Assembly (NCBI GenBank): GCA_965662735.1
Contig: CBFIIU010000002.1
Location: forward strand, 1-64,000
Direction of reading: 5' to 3'
DNA length: 64,000 bases
DNA from: JAYODZ01 sp965662735
Lineage (GTDB): Bacteria; Pseudomonadota; Alphaproteobacteria; RS24
The translations under genes and the position numbers were made by a program. Below, piece by piece: positions 7,662 to 17,398 of this stretch. Below the pieces are notes generated by a model, which saw only the letters and a list, made by a program, of their open reading frames with translations, had not been told where the DNA came from and did no database searches. Positions within the stretch are counted from its first letter, which is position 1. Each line of letters begins with the position of its first letter.

Positions 7662-10604
7662 ATGGACCAAAAGCAATTGTCGGATTCGGATCCAGTTATG
7701 AACAGCGTTTTCGACGGTTCAAATGCTGCTTATATCGAGCAGCAACTTGATCGTTATTTAGCCAATCCAGGCAATGTGAGCGATGATTGGCGGGCCTTTT
7801 TCTCAGGCCAGGAAAATATTGGACAAATTGCGCGGGCCAGTTGGCAGCGCAACGATTGGCCGCCTGTGGCTAATGGAGAGCTGACGGCGGCGCTTGATGG
7901 GAATTGGTCGGTTGATGCGGTCGCGCAAAAACTAGCGGATCGTCAACCCGCCGCCTCGCAAGATGATATTCGCGCGGCCACGCTCGATTCGGTTCGGGCC
8001 ATTATGATGGTGCGCGCCTATCGTTTCCGCGGTCATTTGGCGGCAGATCTCGACCCGTTGCGCCTCACGCCACCTTCCTCGCATCCTGAGTTGGATCCGG
8101 CCAGCTATGGCTTCACCGAAGAAGACATGGATCGCCCTATTTTTCTCGATTATGTGTTGGGCTTAGAGACGGCCACGGTTCGCGAAATGGTGGAGATTCT
8201 AAGGCGCACCTATTGCGGCACCTTTGCGGTTGAGTTCATGCATATTTCGGATCCCGAAGAGAAATCCTGGCTGCAAGAGCGCATGGAAGGGGCCGATAAA
8301 GAAATCGTTTTCACGCATGAGGGCAAGCGGGCAATTTTCCAAAAGTTAGTCGAAAGCGAAGGCCTCGAGAAATTCCTCGATGTGAAATATACGGGCACAA
8401 AGCGGTTTGGCCTCGATGGCGGGGAATCGCTGGTGCCGGCCCTAGAGCAAATTATAAAGCGCGGCGGCAATCTGGGTGCGCGAGAAATTGTCATTGGCAT
8501 GCCGCATCGCGGCCGGTTAAATGTTTTGACCAATGTGATGGCCAAGCCGTTCCGGGCTTTGTTTCACGAGTTTAGGGGCGGGTCGGCCAATCCAGAAGAT
8601 GTCGAAGGCTCGGGCGATGTGAAGTATCATTTGGGTGCCTCCACAGAGCGCGAATTTGATGGCAATCGGATCCATTTATCGCTCACGGCCAACCCATCGC
8701 ATTTGGAGGCCGTCGATCCTGTCGTGTTGGGCAAGGCGCGGGCCAAGCAAGATCAATATCCCCGTGATGCCGAAGGCATGGCGGATCGCAGTACGGTGAT
8801 CCCTCTCTTGCTGCATGGCGATGCCGCATTTGCCGGGCAAGGAATGGTGGCCGAATGCCTTGGGCTTTCTGGTCTCAAAGGACATAAGTCGGGCGGATCC
8901 ATCCATTTTATCGTGAACAATCAAATTGGCTTCACCACCTATCCGCGTTACTCGCGCTCATCTCCCTATCCATCGGATGTGGCGAAAATGGTCGAGGCGC
9001 CGATTTTTCATGTGAATGGCGATGACCCGGAAGCGGTTGTGCATGCCGCCAAAATTGCGACGGAGTTTCGTCAGAAATTCTTGAAGCCCGTGGTCATTGA
9101 TATGTTCTGTTATCGTCGTTTTGGCCATAATGAAGGGGATGAGCCGGCCTTTACTCAGCCCATTATGTATCAACGGATCCGGAACCATCCGCGGGTTGCC
9201 GAAATTTATGGTAATCGGCTGGTTGAAGAAGGCGTGATGACCCGCGAAGAGGTCGATAATTATGCGCAAGTTATTCGCGAGCATTTGGATGGCGAATTTG
9301 ATGCCGCGACGTCATTTAAACCGAATAAAGCCGATTGGTTGGATGGTCGCTGGGCCGGTTTTGAGAAAAAATCAATTGATGCCTTCGTTCGAGGTGAAAC
9401 AGGTGTCGATCAAGCGAAGCTGAAAAAGCTCGGCGAAAGGCTGACCTCTGTGCCGGAGGATTTCAATTTGCATCGCGCGCTACAGCGGCAAATGAAAGCG
9501 AAGCAAGAGATGTTTGAAACGGGCAATGGCGTCGATTGGGCAACCGCCGAGTCTTTGGCTTTTGCGTCTTTATTGGTCGATGGCTACTCGGTTCGCCTGT
9601 CGGGTCAGGACTGCGAGCGCGGGACTTTCTCGCAACGTCACTCGGTGTTGATCGACCAAAAAGACGAGCGCCGCTACAAACCACTTAAAAACCTGTCTCC
9701 CGATCAAGCTGAATTTGAGGTGATAAATTCCATGCTGTCGGAAGCGGCGGTACTGGGTTTTGAATATGGATACAGCCTCTCCGAGCCCAATGCCCTCGTC
9801 TTGTGGGAGGCGCAATTTGGTGATTTCGCGAATGGGGCACAAGTATTGATCGACCAGTTCATCTCATCGGGGGAAAATAAGTGGCTCCGCATGTCTGGCT
9901 TGGTGATGCTGTTGCCGCATGGCTATGAGGGGCAGGGGCCAGAGCACAGCTCGGCACGTCTTGAGCGTTATTTGCAGCTATGTGCGGAAGATAATATGCA
10001 GGTTGCGAATTGCACCACGCCGGCCAATTATTTCCATATTCTGCGGCGTCAGATGATGCGCAATTTCCGTAAGCCATTAGTGCTCATGACCCCTAAATCT
10101 CTGTTGCGCCACAAATCATGTGTGTCGAGCTTGGCTGATATGGATGCGGGTTCTTCTTTCCATCGCGTCTTGCGCGACGATCAAGATGCTCGGAATAAAG
10201 GCACGCTTAAGCCTGCAAAAAAAATTAAACGTGTCGTCTTGTGTTCCGGCAAGGTCTATTATGATTTATGCGATGCGCGCGAGGCGGCGGGTATTGATGA
10301 CGTTTATATTTTACGCTTAGAGCAACTTTATCCATTTCCGACGGAAACGCTCAAAGCCGAATTGGCCGAAATGCCCCAGGCTGAGATTGTTTGGTGCCAA
10401 GAGGAACCACAAAATATGGGCGCTTGGTTCTTTGTAAATCCGTATATTGAACGGGCCCTGAAATCGATTGATGCCAAGCATGTGCGTCCAGCCTATGCTG
10501 GCCGAAAAGCCTCGGCGTCAACCGCGACAGGCTTGATGAGCCGCCATTTGGCTGAGCTCGAAGCCTTTTTAAAGGCCGCCCTAAGCGACCCATTGGAGAT
10601 ATAA
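7662..10604 (+). CDS. sucA: 2-oxoglutarate dehydrogenase E1 component
   Basis: The 980-residue thiamine-diphosphate enzyme decarboxylates 2-oxoglutarate and transfers succinyl to the E2 lipoyl group. The N-terminal segment SNAAYIEQQLDRYL, the central VIGMPHRGRLNVL, the SHLEAVDPVV stretch, the TPP-binding GDAAFAGQG to NNQIGFTT and the C-terminal GYEGQGPEHSSARLER are all present. ATG 7662 is chosen after a TAAGG site; an ATG at 7698 is a possible shorter start. It forms an operon with sucB, whose ATG lies one base past this stop. Confidence 0.98.
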   Translation: MDQKQLSDSDPVMNSVFDGSNAAYIEQQLDRYLANPGNVSDDWRAFFSGQENIGQIARASWQRNDWPPVANGELTAALDGNWSVDAVAQKLADRQPAASQDDIRAATLDSVRAIMMVRAYRFRGHLAADLDPLRLTPPSSHPELDPASYGFTEEDMDRPIFLDYVLGLETATVREMVEILRRTYCGTFAVEFMHISDPEEKSWLQERMEGADKEIVFTHEGKRAIFQKLVESEGLEKFLDVKYTGTKRFGLDGGESLVPALEQIIKRGGNLGAREIVIGMPHRGRLNVLTNVMAKPFRALFHEFRGGSANPEDVEGSGDVKYHLGASTEREFDGNRIHLSLTANPSHLEAVDPVVLGKARAKQDQYPRDAEGMADRSTVIPLLLHGDAAFAGQGMVAECLGLSGLKGHKSGGSIHFIVNNQIGFTTYPRYSRSSPYPSDVAKMVEAPIFHVNGDDPEAVVHAAKIATEFRQKFLKPVVIDMFCYRRFGHNEGDEPAFTQPIMYQRIRNHPRVAEIYGNRLVEEGVMTREEVDNYAQVIREHLDGEFDAATSFKPNKADWLDGRWAGFEKKSIDAFVRGETGVDQAKLKKLGERLTSVPEDFNLHRALQRQMKAKQEMFETGNGVDWATAESLAFASLLVDGYSVRLSGQDCERGTFSQRHSVLIDQKDERRYKPLKNLSPDQAEFEVINSMLSEAAVLGFEYGYSLSEPNALVLWEAQFGDFANGAQVLIDQFISSGENKWLRMSGLVMLLPHGYEGQGPEHSSARLERYLQLCAEDNMQVANCTTPANYFHILRRQMMRNFRKPLVLMTPKSLLRHKSCVSSLADMDAGSSFHRVLRDDQDARNKGTLKPAKKIKRVVLCSGKVYYDLCDAREAAGIDDVYILRLEQLYPFPTETLKAELAEMPQAEIVWCQEEPQNMGAWFFVNPYIERALKSIDAKHVRPAYAGRKASASTATGLMSRHLAELEAFLKAALSDPLEI

Positions 10605-10605
10605 A

Positions 10606-11832
10606 ATGGCATCTGAAATTCGTGTTCCGACCCTAGGAGAATCCATCACCGAAGCAACGGTTGCGCAATGGTACAAAAAGCCTGGCGATCCCGTGGCGAT
10701 GGACGAGCCGCTATGCGAGCTTGAAACCGATAAGGTAACGGTTGAGGTTCCGGCTTTGGCCGCTGGTGTGATGGGCCCGATTGAGGCCGAAGAGGGAGCC
10801 ACCGTTGAAGTAGGCGCCTTGCTCGGATCCATCGAGGAGGGAAGTGGTGCAGCTGCAAAACCAGCCGCGCCCGCCGCATCTGCCCCTGCCGCATCGGCCC
10901 CTGCCACCTCTGTTGAGGCTCCAGCAAAAGCGACGGCGCCACAGCCAGGTCCTGCCGGTTCAGCTGGGGCGGAGAAGTCTGGCCCTGCCGCGCGGCGCGT
11001 GATCGCAGAAGCGGGTTTAGATGCCAATTCGATCCAAGGCACCGGTAAGGATGGTCGTATCACCAAGGCGGATGCTTTGGCGGCCGCTCGAAACCCGGTT
11101 TCGCCCGTTGCGGCGGCCTATCAAGAAGCGGGTGTGCGCGAAGAGCGAGTGAAAATGACCCGCCTGCGGCAAACTATTGCGCGGCGGTTGAAAGAGTCTC
11201 AAAACTCCGCCGCCATGCTGACCACGTTTAATGAAGTGGACATGTCCGCGCTCATGCAAATTCGTCGGGATTATAAAGACGTGTTTGAGAAAAAACATGG
11301 CGCGCGGCTTGGCTTTATGAGCTTTTTTGTCCGCGCCTGTGTGTCGGCCCTGAACGAAATTCCGGCTGTGAACGCAGAAATATCTGGCGATGAAATCATC
11401 TATAAAAACTATGTGAATATGGGTGTCGCTGTTGGTACGGATAAAGGCTTGGTGGTTCCGGTTGTCAAAGATGTGCAGGCAATGGGATTGGCTGAAATCG
11501 AGCTGACGATTGCTGAATTTGGTCGTAAAGCGCGCGATGGACAATTGGCGCTTGAGGATTTGCAAGGGGGAACATTTACCCTGTCTAATGGTGGGGTTTA
11601 TGGCTCTCTCATGTCGACGCCGATTTTAAATGCGCCTCAATCAGGCATTCTCGGCATGCATAAAATTCAAGATCGTCCGGTTGTCGTGAAGGGCGAGATT
11701 ACCATTCGTCCGATGATGTATTTGGCCCTGTCTTACGACCACCGAATTGTCGATGGTAAAGAAGCGGTTACCTTCTTGGTACGTGTAAAAGAGTGCTTAG
11801 AAGAGCCTGAACGTCTCTTGCTCGATATTTAG
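10606..11832 (+). CDS. sucB: 2-oxoglutarate dehydrogenase E2, dihydrolipoamide succinyltransferase
   Basis: The 408-residue protein has the usual three parts. A single lipoyl domain occupies about residues 1-80 (lipoylated Lys in ELETDKVTVEVPA). An Ala/Pro-rich linker (about 82-125) leads to a peripheral-subunit-binding domain (about 126-165, ARRVIAEAGLDANSI). The catalytic domain ends with SYDHRIVDGKEAVTFL, which holds the active-site His and Asp. It forms the core of the complex and exchanges with SucA and Lpd, the genes on either side. Confidence 0.98.
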   Translation: MASEIRVPTLGESITEATVAQWYKKPGDPVAMDEPLCELETDKVTVEVPALAAGVMGPIEAEEGATVEVGALLGSIEEGSGAAAKPAAPAASAPAASAPATSVEAPAKATAPQPGPAGSAGAEKSGPAARRVIAEAGLDANSIQGTGKDGRITKADALAAARNPVSPVAAAYQEAGVREERVKMTRLRQTIARRLKESQNSAAMLTTFNEVDMSALMQIRRDYKDVFEKKHGARLGFMSFFVRACVSALNEIPAVNAEISGDEIIYKNYVNMGVAVGTDKGLVVPVVKDVQAMGLAEIELTIAEFGRKARDGQLALEDLQGGTFTLSNGGVYGSLMSTPILNAPQSGILGMHKIQDRPVVVKGEITIRPMMYLALSYDHRIVDGKEAVTFLVRVKECLEEPERLLLDI

Positions 11833-11898
11833 TCTTTTCAACGATCAATGCTGGGGTCACCCGAAATTGCGGTGCGCCCGATATAAAAGGAGAACGCC

Positions 11899-13311
11899 AT
11901 GGCCGATAATGATCAATTTGATGTGGTGGTCATTGGTGCGGGGCCGGGCGGCTATGTCTGCGCTATCCGCGCTGCCCAATTAGGAATGAAAGTAGCCTGC
12001 GTCGACAAACGGGGAGCCCCTGGCGGCACCTGTTTAAATGTCGGATGTATTCCGTCTAAAGCGCTGCTGCATGCCACGGAGCTCTATGCCGAAACGGAGC
12101 ATATGGCGGATATGGGCATTAAGCTAGGCTCTGTCTCGCTTGACCTCAAAGCCATGATGGCCTTCAAGCAAGACGGCATTTCCGGAAATACGCAGGGCAT
12201 CGAGTTCCTGTTCAAGAAAAACAAGGTCGAGGAAATTCGCGGTGCGGCCAAAATTACGGCTGCCGGCTCCGTCGAGGTTGAGCTGCTGGATGGTCAAAAG
12301 CGCGAGCTGTCTTGCAAAAATATTATCATTGCGACCGGGTCCGACGTGGCAACATTGCCCGGCCTTGAGATCGATGAAGACCGGATTGTTTCGTCAACCG
12401 GCGCTTTGAGTTTTTCCAAAGTTCCGAAACATCTTTTGGTGGTGGGTGCTGGTGTCATTGGTCTTGAACTGGGATCCGTATGGCGTCGTCTGGGTGCAGA
12501 AGTGACGGTCATCGAATATTTGGATCGGATTACCCCTGGGGTTGATGCGGATCTCGCCAAAAACTTTCAACGCGTTCTGGCCAAGCAAGGAATCACCTTC
12601 CGGCTCGGCCACAAAGTGAAGTCGGCCATTGTTCAAAAAACCGGTGTGAACGTGACCATCAACACCTCCGATGATAGTGGTGAAGATACCATCTTAAAGG
12701 CTGATCGTGTGCTGGTGGCGACAGGTCGTCGACCCTATACGCAGGGTCTTGGTCTCGACACGGTTGGCGTTGCCTGTGATCCGCAAGGGCGCATTCAAAC
12801 CAATGCGCATTTTGAAACCAACGTCCCTGGCATTTACGCGATTGGCGATGTCATTGCTGGCCCGATGCTGGCGCATAAAGCCGAGGAGGAGGGCGTTGCT
12901 CTTGCGGAACTATTGTCCGGAAAGACCGCCCATGTTGATTATAATCTGGTGCCCGGCGTGATCTACACCTCGCCCGAAGTTGCGTGGGTTGGAAAAACGG
13001 AAGAAGAACTGAAAGCCGCCAATATTGCCTATAAGGCGGGTAAGTTTCCGTTTATGGCGAATGGGCGGGCCAAGGTGAACCGCACCACCGATGGCTTTGT
13101 GAAAATTCTTGCCGATCGGGAAACCGATCAGGTGTTAGGTGTCCATATTATGGGCCCCCATGCCGGAGAGATGATCGCCGAAGCTGCTGTGGCCATGGAG
13201 TTCTCGGCCAGCGCGGAAGATATAGCCCGAACCTGCCATGCGCATCCGACACTCACTGAAGCTGTTAAGGAAGCGGCGCTTGCTGTTGAGGATCGCGCCA
13301 TCCATATGTAG
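11899..13311 (+). CDS. lpd: Dihydrolipoamide dehydrogenase (E3)
   Basis: The 470-residue flavoprotein reoxidises the E2 lipoyl group with NAD. It shows the FAD-binding GAGPGGYVCAIRAAQLG, the redox disulfide Cys45/Cys50 (GGTCLNVGCIPSK), the NAD-binding GAGVIGLELGSVW, the second FAD motif YAIGDVIAGPMLAHKAEEEG and the C-terminal His-Glu pair in HAHPTLTEAVKEA. It closes the mdh-sucCDAB-lpd region, is preceded by AAAAGGAGAACGCC, and its stop lies only 4 bp from the convergent xerC stop. Confidence 0.98.
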   Translation: MADNDQFDVVVIGAGPGGYVCAIRAAQLGMKVACVDKRGAPGGTCLNVGCIPSKALLHATELYAETEHMADMGIKLGSVSLDLKAMMAFKQDGISGNTQGIEFLFKKNKVEEIRGAAKITAAGSVEVELLDGQKRELSCKNIIIATGSDVATLPGLEIDEDRIVSSTGALSFSKVPKHLLVVGAGVIGLELGSVWRRLGAEVTVIEYLDRITPGVDADLAKNFQRVLAKQGITFRLGHKVKSAIVQKTGVNVTINTSDDSGEDTILKADRVLVATGRRPYTQGLGLDTVGVACDPQGRIQTNAHFETNVPGIYAIGDVIAGPMLAHKAEEEGVALAELLSGKTAHVDYNLVPGVIYTSPEVAWVGKTEEELKAANIAYKAGKFPFMANGRAKVNRTTDGFVKILADRETDQVLGVHIMGPHAGEMIAEAAVAMEFSASAEDIARTCHAHPTLTEAVKEAALAVEDRAIHM

Positions 13312-13315
13312 GGCG

Positions 13316-14218
13316 TTAACGCGCGCGCGGATGGGCTTTTTGGTAAATGTCCCGTAAATGCGCCGTGTCGACTTGCGTATAGATTTGGGTGGAGCTGAGG
13401 GATGCGTGGCCTAATAATTCTTGGATGGTGCGCAAGTCGCCGCCGCCGCTGAGTAAATGGGTCGCAAAACTGTGCCGTAAGGCATGCGGTGTCAGGCTTT
13501 TAGGAAGGCCCAATTGATGCCGCAGCCCCTCAATTTGTTTTTGCGCCATGCGCGCGCCTAACGGGCCGCCACGTCGGCCCCGAAAAAAAATCTCTTCGCC
13601 GATCAGCGAGACAGGGCAGGCCTGCGCATATGCATCCAGCATCGACTGAACAGAGGCAAGCACGGGCACATCGCGCATTTTATTGCCTTTGCCGATGACC
13701 CGAAGCGTTTGGCTTTGCCGCGCTTGGTGAATATGATGCGCGGTTAGGGATAAAGCCTCAGAAATGCGTAACCCGCATCCATAGAGCAGCATTATCAGGG
13801 CGGCATCGCGGGTCCCTGTCCAAGTCTTTTGTTCTAGGCACAGCGCCACCATATCGCGAATATAATCGGCGTCGACAGGGCGGGGAAGGAGTTGCGCTTG
13901 TTTGGGCGCGGCCAGAGCCGCGAAGGCTTCGCAGCCCTGCCCATAATGGGCTCGAACAAACCGATCGAGTGTTCGCAAGGCGGAGAGGCTGCGCGCCAGC
14001 GAGCGATTGCCCGCCTGCTGTCGACGCGATGCCAGGAAGGCCCGAACATCACGAACATGCAAATTCACGTAAAGAGCCAAGGTGAATTCGCCCGCTAAAT
14101 GCGCTTGCATAAAGGTGCAAAACTGATCGACGTCGCGTTGGTAATTGGTGCAGGTATGTGGGCTTAAGCGCCGTTGCATGCGCATTTCAGTGAGCCACTC
14201 CTTCTTAATGGCTTCCAT
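13316..14218 (-). CDS. xerC: Tyrosine recombinase XerC-like
   Basis: A 300-residue site-specific recombinase of the chromosome-dimer resolution type. An N-terminal SAM-like core-binding domain (about 1-95) precedes the catalytic domain with Arg151 (CGLRISEAL), Lys177 (GKGNK), His245 and Arg248 (HALRHSFATHLL), His271 (LGHASLSS) and Tyr280. The ATG at 14218 avoids overlapping the neighbouring gene, while an in-frame TTG at 14266 would overlap it. Position beside priA and an aldolase fits a resident XerC rather than a mobile integrase. XerC versus XerD is judged from context only. Confidence 0.88.
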   Translation of the reverse strand: MEAIKKEWLTEMRMQRRLSPHTCTNYQRDVDQFCTFMQAHLAGEFTLALYVNLHVRDVRAFLASRRQQAGNRSLARSLSALRTLDRFVRAHYGQGCEAFAALAAPKQAQLLPRPVDADYIRDMVALCLEQKTWTGTRDAALIMLLYGCGLRISEALSLTAHHIHQARQSQTLRVIGKGNKMRDVPVLASVQSMLDAYAQACPVSLIGEEIFFRGRRGGPLGARMAQKQIEGLRHQLGLPKSLTPHALRHSFATHLLSGGGDLRTIQELLGHASLSSTQIYTQVDTAHLRDIYQKAHPRAR

Positions 14219-14232
14219 TGCGCATGCCTGTG

Positions 14233-14892
14233 TCACGGCAGAATTTTTTGTCCCGATTTCGCCCAATCCGAGAGAAAGGCATCGAGGCCCTTATCCGTGA
14301 GCGGATGCGAAATGAGGCTGCGCAAAACCGCCGGCGGCAGGGTTGCAACATCGGCGCCCAATAACGCACTTTGGCGAATGTGCTCGGGAGAACGCACAGA
14401 AGCGACCAAAACCTCTGTTTCGAGATCGGGATAATTATCATAGATCTGGCAAATATCGGCAATCAGATCCATGCCGGAACTGCCAATATCATCCAGCCTC
14501 CCCACAAAGGGGGATATATAGCTGGCGCCTGCCTTGGCGGCGAGTAAGGCTTGGTTGGCCGAAAAGCACAATGTGACATTGGTCTTAACACCCTTGGCGC
14601 TCAGCGCCTTGGTTGCGGCCAAGCCATCCCATGTGAGCGGCACTTTTATGCACACATTTTCCGCAATGGCCGAGAGCACCTCGGCTTCGGCCAACATGCC
14701 GGCTGTATCCGTGGCGGCCACTTCCGCACTCACGGGCCCGTCAATAATGGCGCAGATGTCGCCGATGAGCTGTTTAAAATCCTGCCCGCTTTTTGCGATC
14801 AGGGAAGGATTTGTGGTCACGCCATCGACCATACCGGTGGCGGCGAGCGCCTTAATATCTTCAATATCTGCTGTGTCGACAAAAAATTTCAT
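14233..14892 (-). CDS. Transaldolase-like / fructose-6-phosphate aldolase family protein
   Basis: The 219-residue protein belongs to the small TalC/FSA class-I aldolase family. The N-terminus MKFFVDTADIEDIK, the GVTTNPSLIAKSG loop and the Schiff-base Lys83 in CIKVPLTWDG identify it. True transaldolase and F6P aldolase activities cannot be separated from sequence alone here. The start at 14892 has GAGGAGAAGGTC just upstream; a longer in-frame TTG start is unlikely. It is transcribed toward xerC, 14 bp away, and diverges from priA. Confidence 0.9.
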   Translation of the reverse strand: MKFFVDTADIEDIKALAATGMVDGVTTNPSLIAKSGQDFKQLIGDICAIIDGPVSAEVAATDTAGMLAEAEVLSAIAENVCIKVPLTWDGLAATKALSAKGVKTNVTLCFSANQALLAAKAGASYISPFVGRLDDIGSSGMDLIADICQIYDNYPDLETEVLVASVRSPEHIRQSALLGADVATLPPAVLRSLISHPLTDKGLDAFLSDWAKSGQKILP

Positions 14893-15030
14893 GACCTTCT
14901 CCTCATCTCTGGGTCTATTATGCCGCAATTCGGGCGAAAAACCAGTCTGCTGAACATTCGTCTGGCGACGAATGGTTTGTGCCGAGCGTGCCCACTTGCC
15001 ATTAAGGGAACAATCTCACATTCTGCGGCT

Positions 15031-17196
15031 ATGGCCCGTGTCCAAGTTTTGATTCCTCTCGCCTTGACGCAACGTTATGATTATTTGGTGCCTGATACGA
15101 TGCAGGTGACCCTCGGCTCATTCGTGCGCGTTCCCTTTGGTAAGCGTCACCTTGATGGGGTGGTGTGGAGCCATGGGCCTAGCGATATTGCGGTTGAGAA
15201 ATTGCGGTTCATTGATCACTGTTATGATGTCGCTCCGCTTGCCGCCGATCTGCGCTCTTTTGTGGATTGGGTGGCGGCGTATACGATGACACCTCCAGGT
15301 GCGGTGTTGCGCTTGGTGCTGCGCGCGCCCGAGGCATTACATCCGCCAAAATTGCGGCAGGGTTGGCGGGCCTCCGAGGCGCGTCCCCAGCGTCTAACGC
15401 CTGCGCGCAAAAAGGTGTTTGAAGTCCTCGGCGAATTATCGGAAGAAGCAGCCCTCACGACCGCGCAATTAGCCGATGCGAGCGGGGCCAGCGCAGCGAT
15501 TATTCGATCTTTGGGAGAGGGCGGCTATTTGCAATCAGTCCCCCTGCCGCCCGAGCCGCCCTCAAAAATACATTCGGCGCCGTCAGTGGTTCAACTCTCT
15601 GACGCCCAAGCCGCCGTTGCTGCCGACTTGCGCACCAGTGTGACGGCGCAGAAGTTTTCTGTCCACTTACTCGATGGCATCACAGGCTCCGGTAAAACGG
15701 AAGTTTATTTTGAAGCTATTGATACCGCTTTACAGCAAGGGCAGGCCGCCCTGATTTTGCTGCCGGAAATATCCTTAACGGCGCAGTTTTTAGACCGCTT
15801 TACCGAACGCTTCGGAGCGCCGCCGGCAATATGGCATTCAGCCCTCACCGCAAGCGAACGGCGTCAGACTTGGCGCGACGTCAGCGCCGGCCACCTATCG
15901 GTTTTGGTCGGGGCGCGGTCGGCTCTTTTTCTGCCTTGGCCGGACCTTGGGGTGATCATTGTCGATGAGGAACATGATGCAGGGTTCAAGCAAGATGATG
16001 GCGTGATTTATAATGCGCGCGACATGGCCGTGGTGCGCGCCCGTCATGCGAACTGCCCGATTGTTCTTGCCTCGGCAACGCCATCGCTCGAGACTTTAAT
16101 TAATGCTCAGCAAGGTCGCTATCAACACCATCGCCTCACAGCCCGAGCAGGCGATGCGCAATTACCGAATATTGATTTGGTCGATATGCGCCAATCACCG
16201 CCGCCAAAGGGCCGTTGGTTAGTCTCCGAATTAGTGTCGCGGGTAGCGCAGTCATTGGAAGATGGAAAACAATCGCTGATTTTTCTCAATCGTCGGGGCT
16301 ATGCCCCGTTAACCTTATGCCGCAGCTGCGGGCACCGCTATGCCTGCCCCCATTGTGACGCCTGGCTGGTTGAGCATCGGTTTCGTCAGGAGTTAATGTG
16401 TCATCATTGCGGCTTCACGCGCAGCATGCCCCAACAATGCGATGTGTGTGCCGCTCCTGATGCCTTGACCGCATGCGGGCCAGGCATTGAACGCATTACC
16501 GAAGAAGTGATTGATTTATTTCCGACGGCTCGGATTGCCGTTTTGTCTTCCGATCTCAAAGGCGGGACAAGACAATTGTCGGAGACGCTGCTCAAAATTT
16601 CCGAGGGTGCGGCGGATATTATCATCGGCACGCAAATTGTCGCCAAAGGTCATCATTTTCCGAGCCTTAATTTTGTGGGCGTTGTTGACGCCGATTTGGG
16701 GTTGGGGAATGGTGATTTGAGGGCCGCCGAGCGCACATATCAACTCTTGCTGCAAGTCTCGGGGCGCGCCGGCCGAGCTGCAGCTCTTGGCCATGCTCTC
16801 TTGCAGACCCATATGCCCGATCATCCAGTGCTCAAGGCTCTGGTGGCAGGAGATCGCGACGGGTTTTTGGCCCGAGAAGCGGAGGCCCGCGCAAATGCCG
16901 GAATGCCGCCTTTTGGTCGGTTGGCCGCGCTGATCTTGTCGGGGCCAAACCAGGCCGAGGTTCTGGCGGGCTGTCGCGCGCTGAGTGCTCATATTCCCTC
17001 ACATCAAGGCGTGCGCATTCTAGGCCCCGCCCCCTCGGCAATTTTGCGACTGCGAAATCGGTATCGCTATCGTTTCCTAGTGAAAGCCGAACGACAAATC
17101 GCTATCCAAGACGTGATCCGGCAGTGGTTGGCAGCTGTTGACATGCCGCGGACGATCCGATTATCGATCGATATTGATCCTTATAACTTTATGTAA
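15031..17196 (+). CDS. priA: Primosomal protein N' (PriA helicase)
   Basis: The 721-residue superfamily-2 helicase restarts collapsed replication forks. The N-terminal 3'-end-binding domain begins ARVQVLIPLALTQRYDYLVP. Walker A is GITGSGKTEVYFEA, the DEAH-type box is IIVDEEHDAGFKQDD, and paired CXXC knuckles (CRSCGHRYACPHC, CHHCGF, CDVC) bind zinc. The helicase C-terminal part has GTQIVAKGHHFP and SGRAGRAA. The ATG at 15031 gives the usual N-terminus; a longer in-frame start at 14920 is possible because no strong ribosome site marks 15031. Confidence 0.95.
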   Translation: MARVQVLIPLALTQRYDYLVPDTMQVTLGSFVRVPFGKRHLDGVVWSHGPSDIAVEKLRFIDHCYDVAPLAADLRSFVDWVAAYTMTPPGAVLRLVLRAPEALHPPKLRQGWRASEARPQRLTPARKKVFEVLGELSEEAALTTAQLADASGASAAIIRSLGEGGYLQSVPLPPEPPSKIHSAPSVVQLSDAQAAVAADLRTSVTAQKFSVHLLDGITGSGKTEVYFEAIDTALQQGQAALILLPEISLTAQFLDRFTERFGAPPAIWHSALTASERRQTWRDVSAGHLSVLVGARSALFLPWPDLGVIIVDEEHDAGFKQDDGVIYNARDMAVVRARHANCPIVLASATPSLETLINAQQGRYQHHRLTARAGDAQLPNIDLVDMRQSPPPKGRWLVSELVSRVAQSLEDGKQSLIFLNRRGYAPLTLCRSCGHRYACPHCDAWLVEHRFRQELMCHHCGFTRSMPQQCDVCAAPDALTACGPGIERITEEVIDLFPTARIAVLSSDLKGGTRQLSETLLKISEGAADIIIGTQIVAKGHHFPSLNFVGVVDADLGLGNGDLRAAERTYQLLLQVSGRAGRAAALGHALLQTHMPDHPVLKALVAGDRDGFLAREAEARANAGMPPFGRLAALILSGPNQAEVLAGCRALSAHIPSHQGVRILGPAPSAILRLRNRYRYRFLVKAERQIAIQDVIRQWLAAVDMPRTIRLSIDIDPYNFM

Positions 17197-17398
17197 TTAA
17201 GAAATTTTTTCGAAATGTGCGCTATATTGTCCTGCTTGTGTGAACAATTCCCGAGCGGGTGTTGCCACAAGTCATGCGACGTGATAATTCAACCCTCTAT
17301 GACATTAGGCGCTCGGCCTTTTGTCGACCTATGAACATGAATAGTCGCAGAAAACCAACGGTTTGGTGGGCTGCGGACCAGTAGGGTGGAAATATACA
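17197..17398 (+). promoter_or_regulatory. Leader region of the atp operon
   Basis: The 202 bp between priA and atpH contain no plausible gene and an AT-rich start (17197-17230). As atpHAGDC begins here, its promoter probably lies in this stretch. I could not pick a convincing -35/-10 pair. Confidence 0.4.

Noticed and set aside
13316..14218. Mobile-element integrase
   Set aside because: The gene sits in a conserved housekeeping context without attachment sites, direct repeats or other mobile genes, so XerC is the better call.
14551..15030. 160-residue N-terminal extension of PriA
   Set aside because: It overlaps the divergent aldolase gene on the other strand and does not resemble the PriA N-terminus, which begins at 15031.
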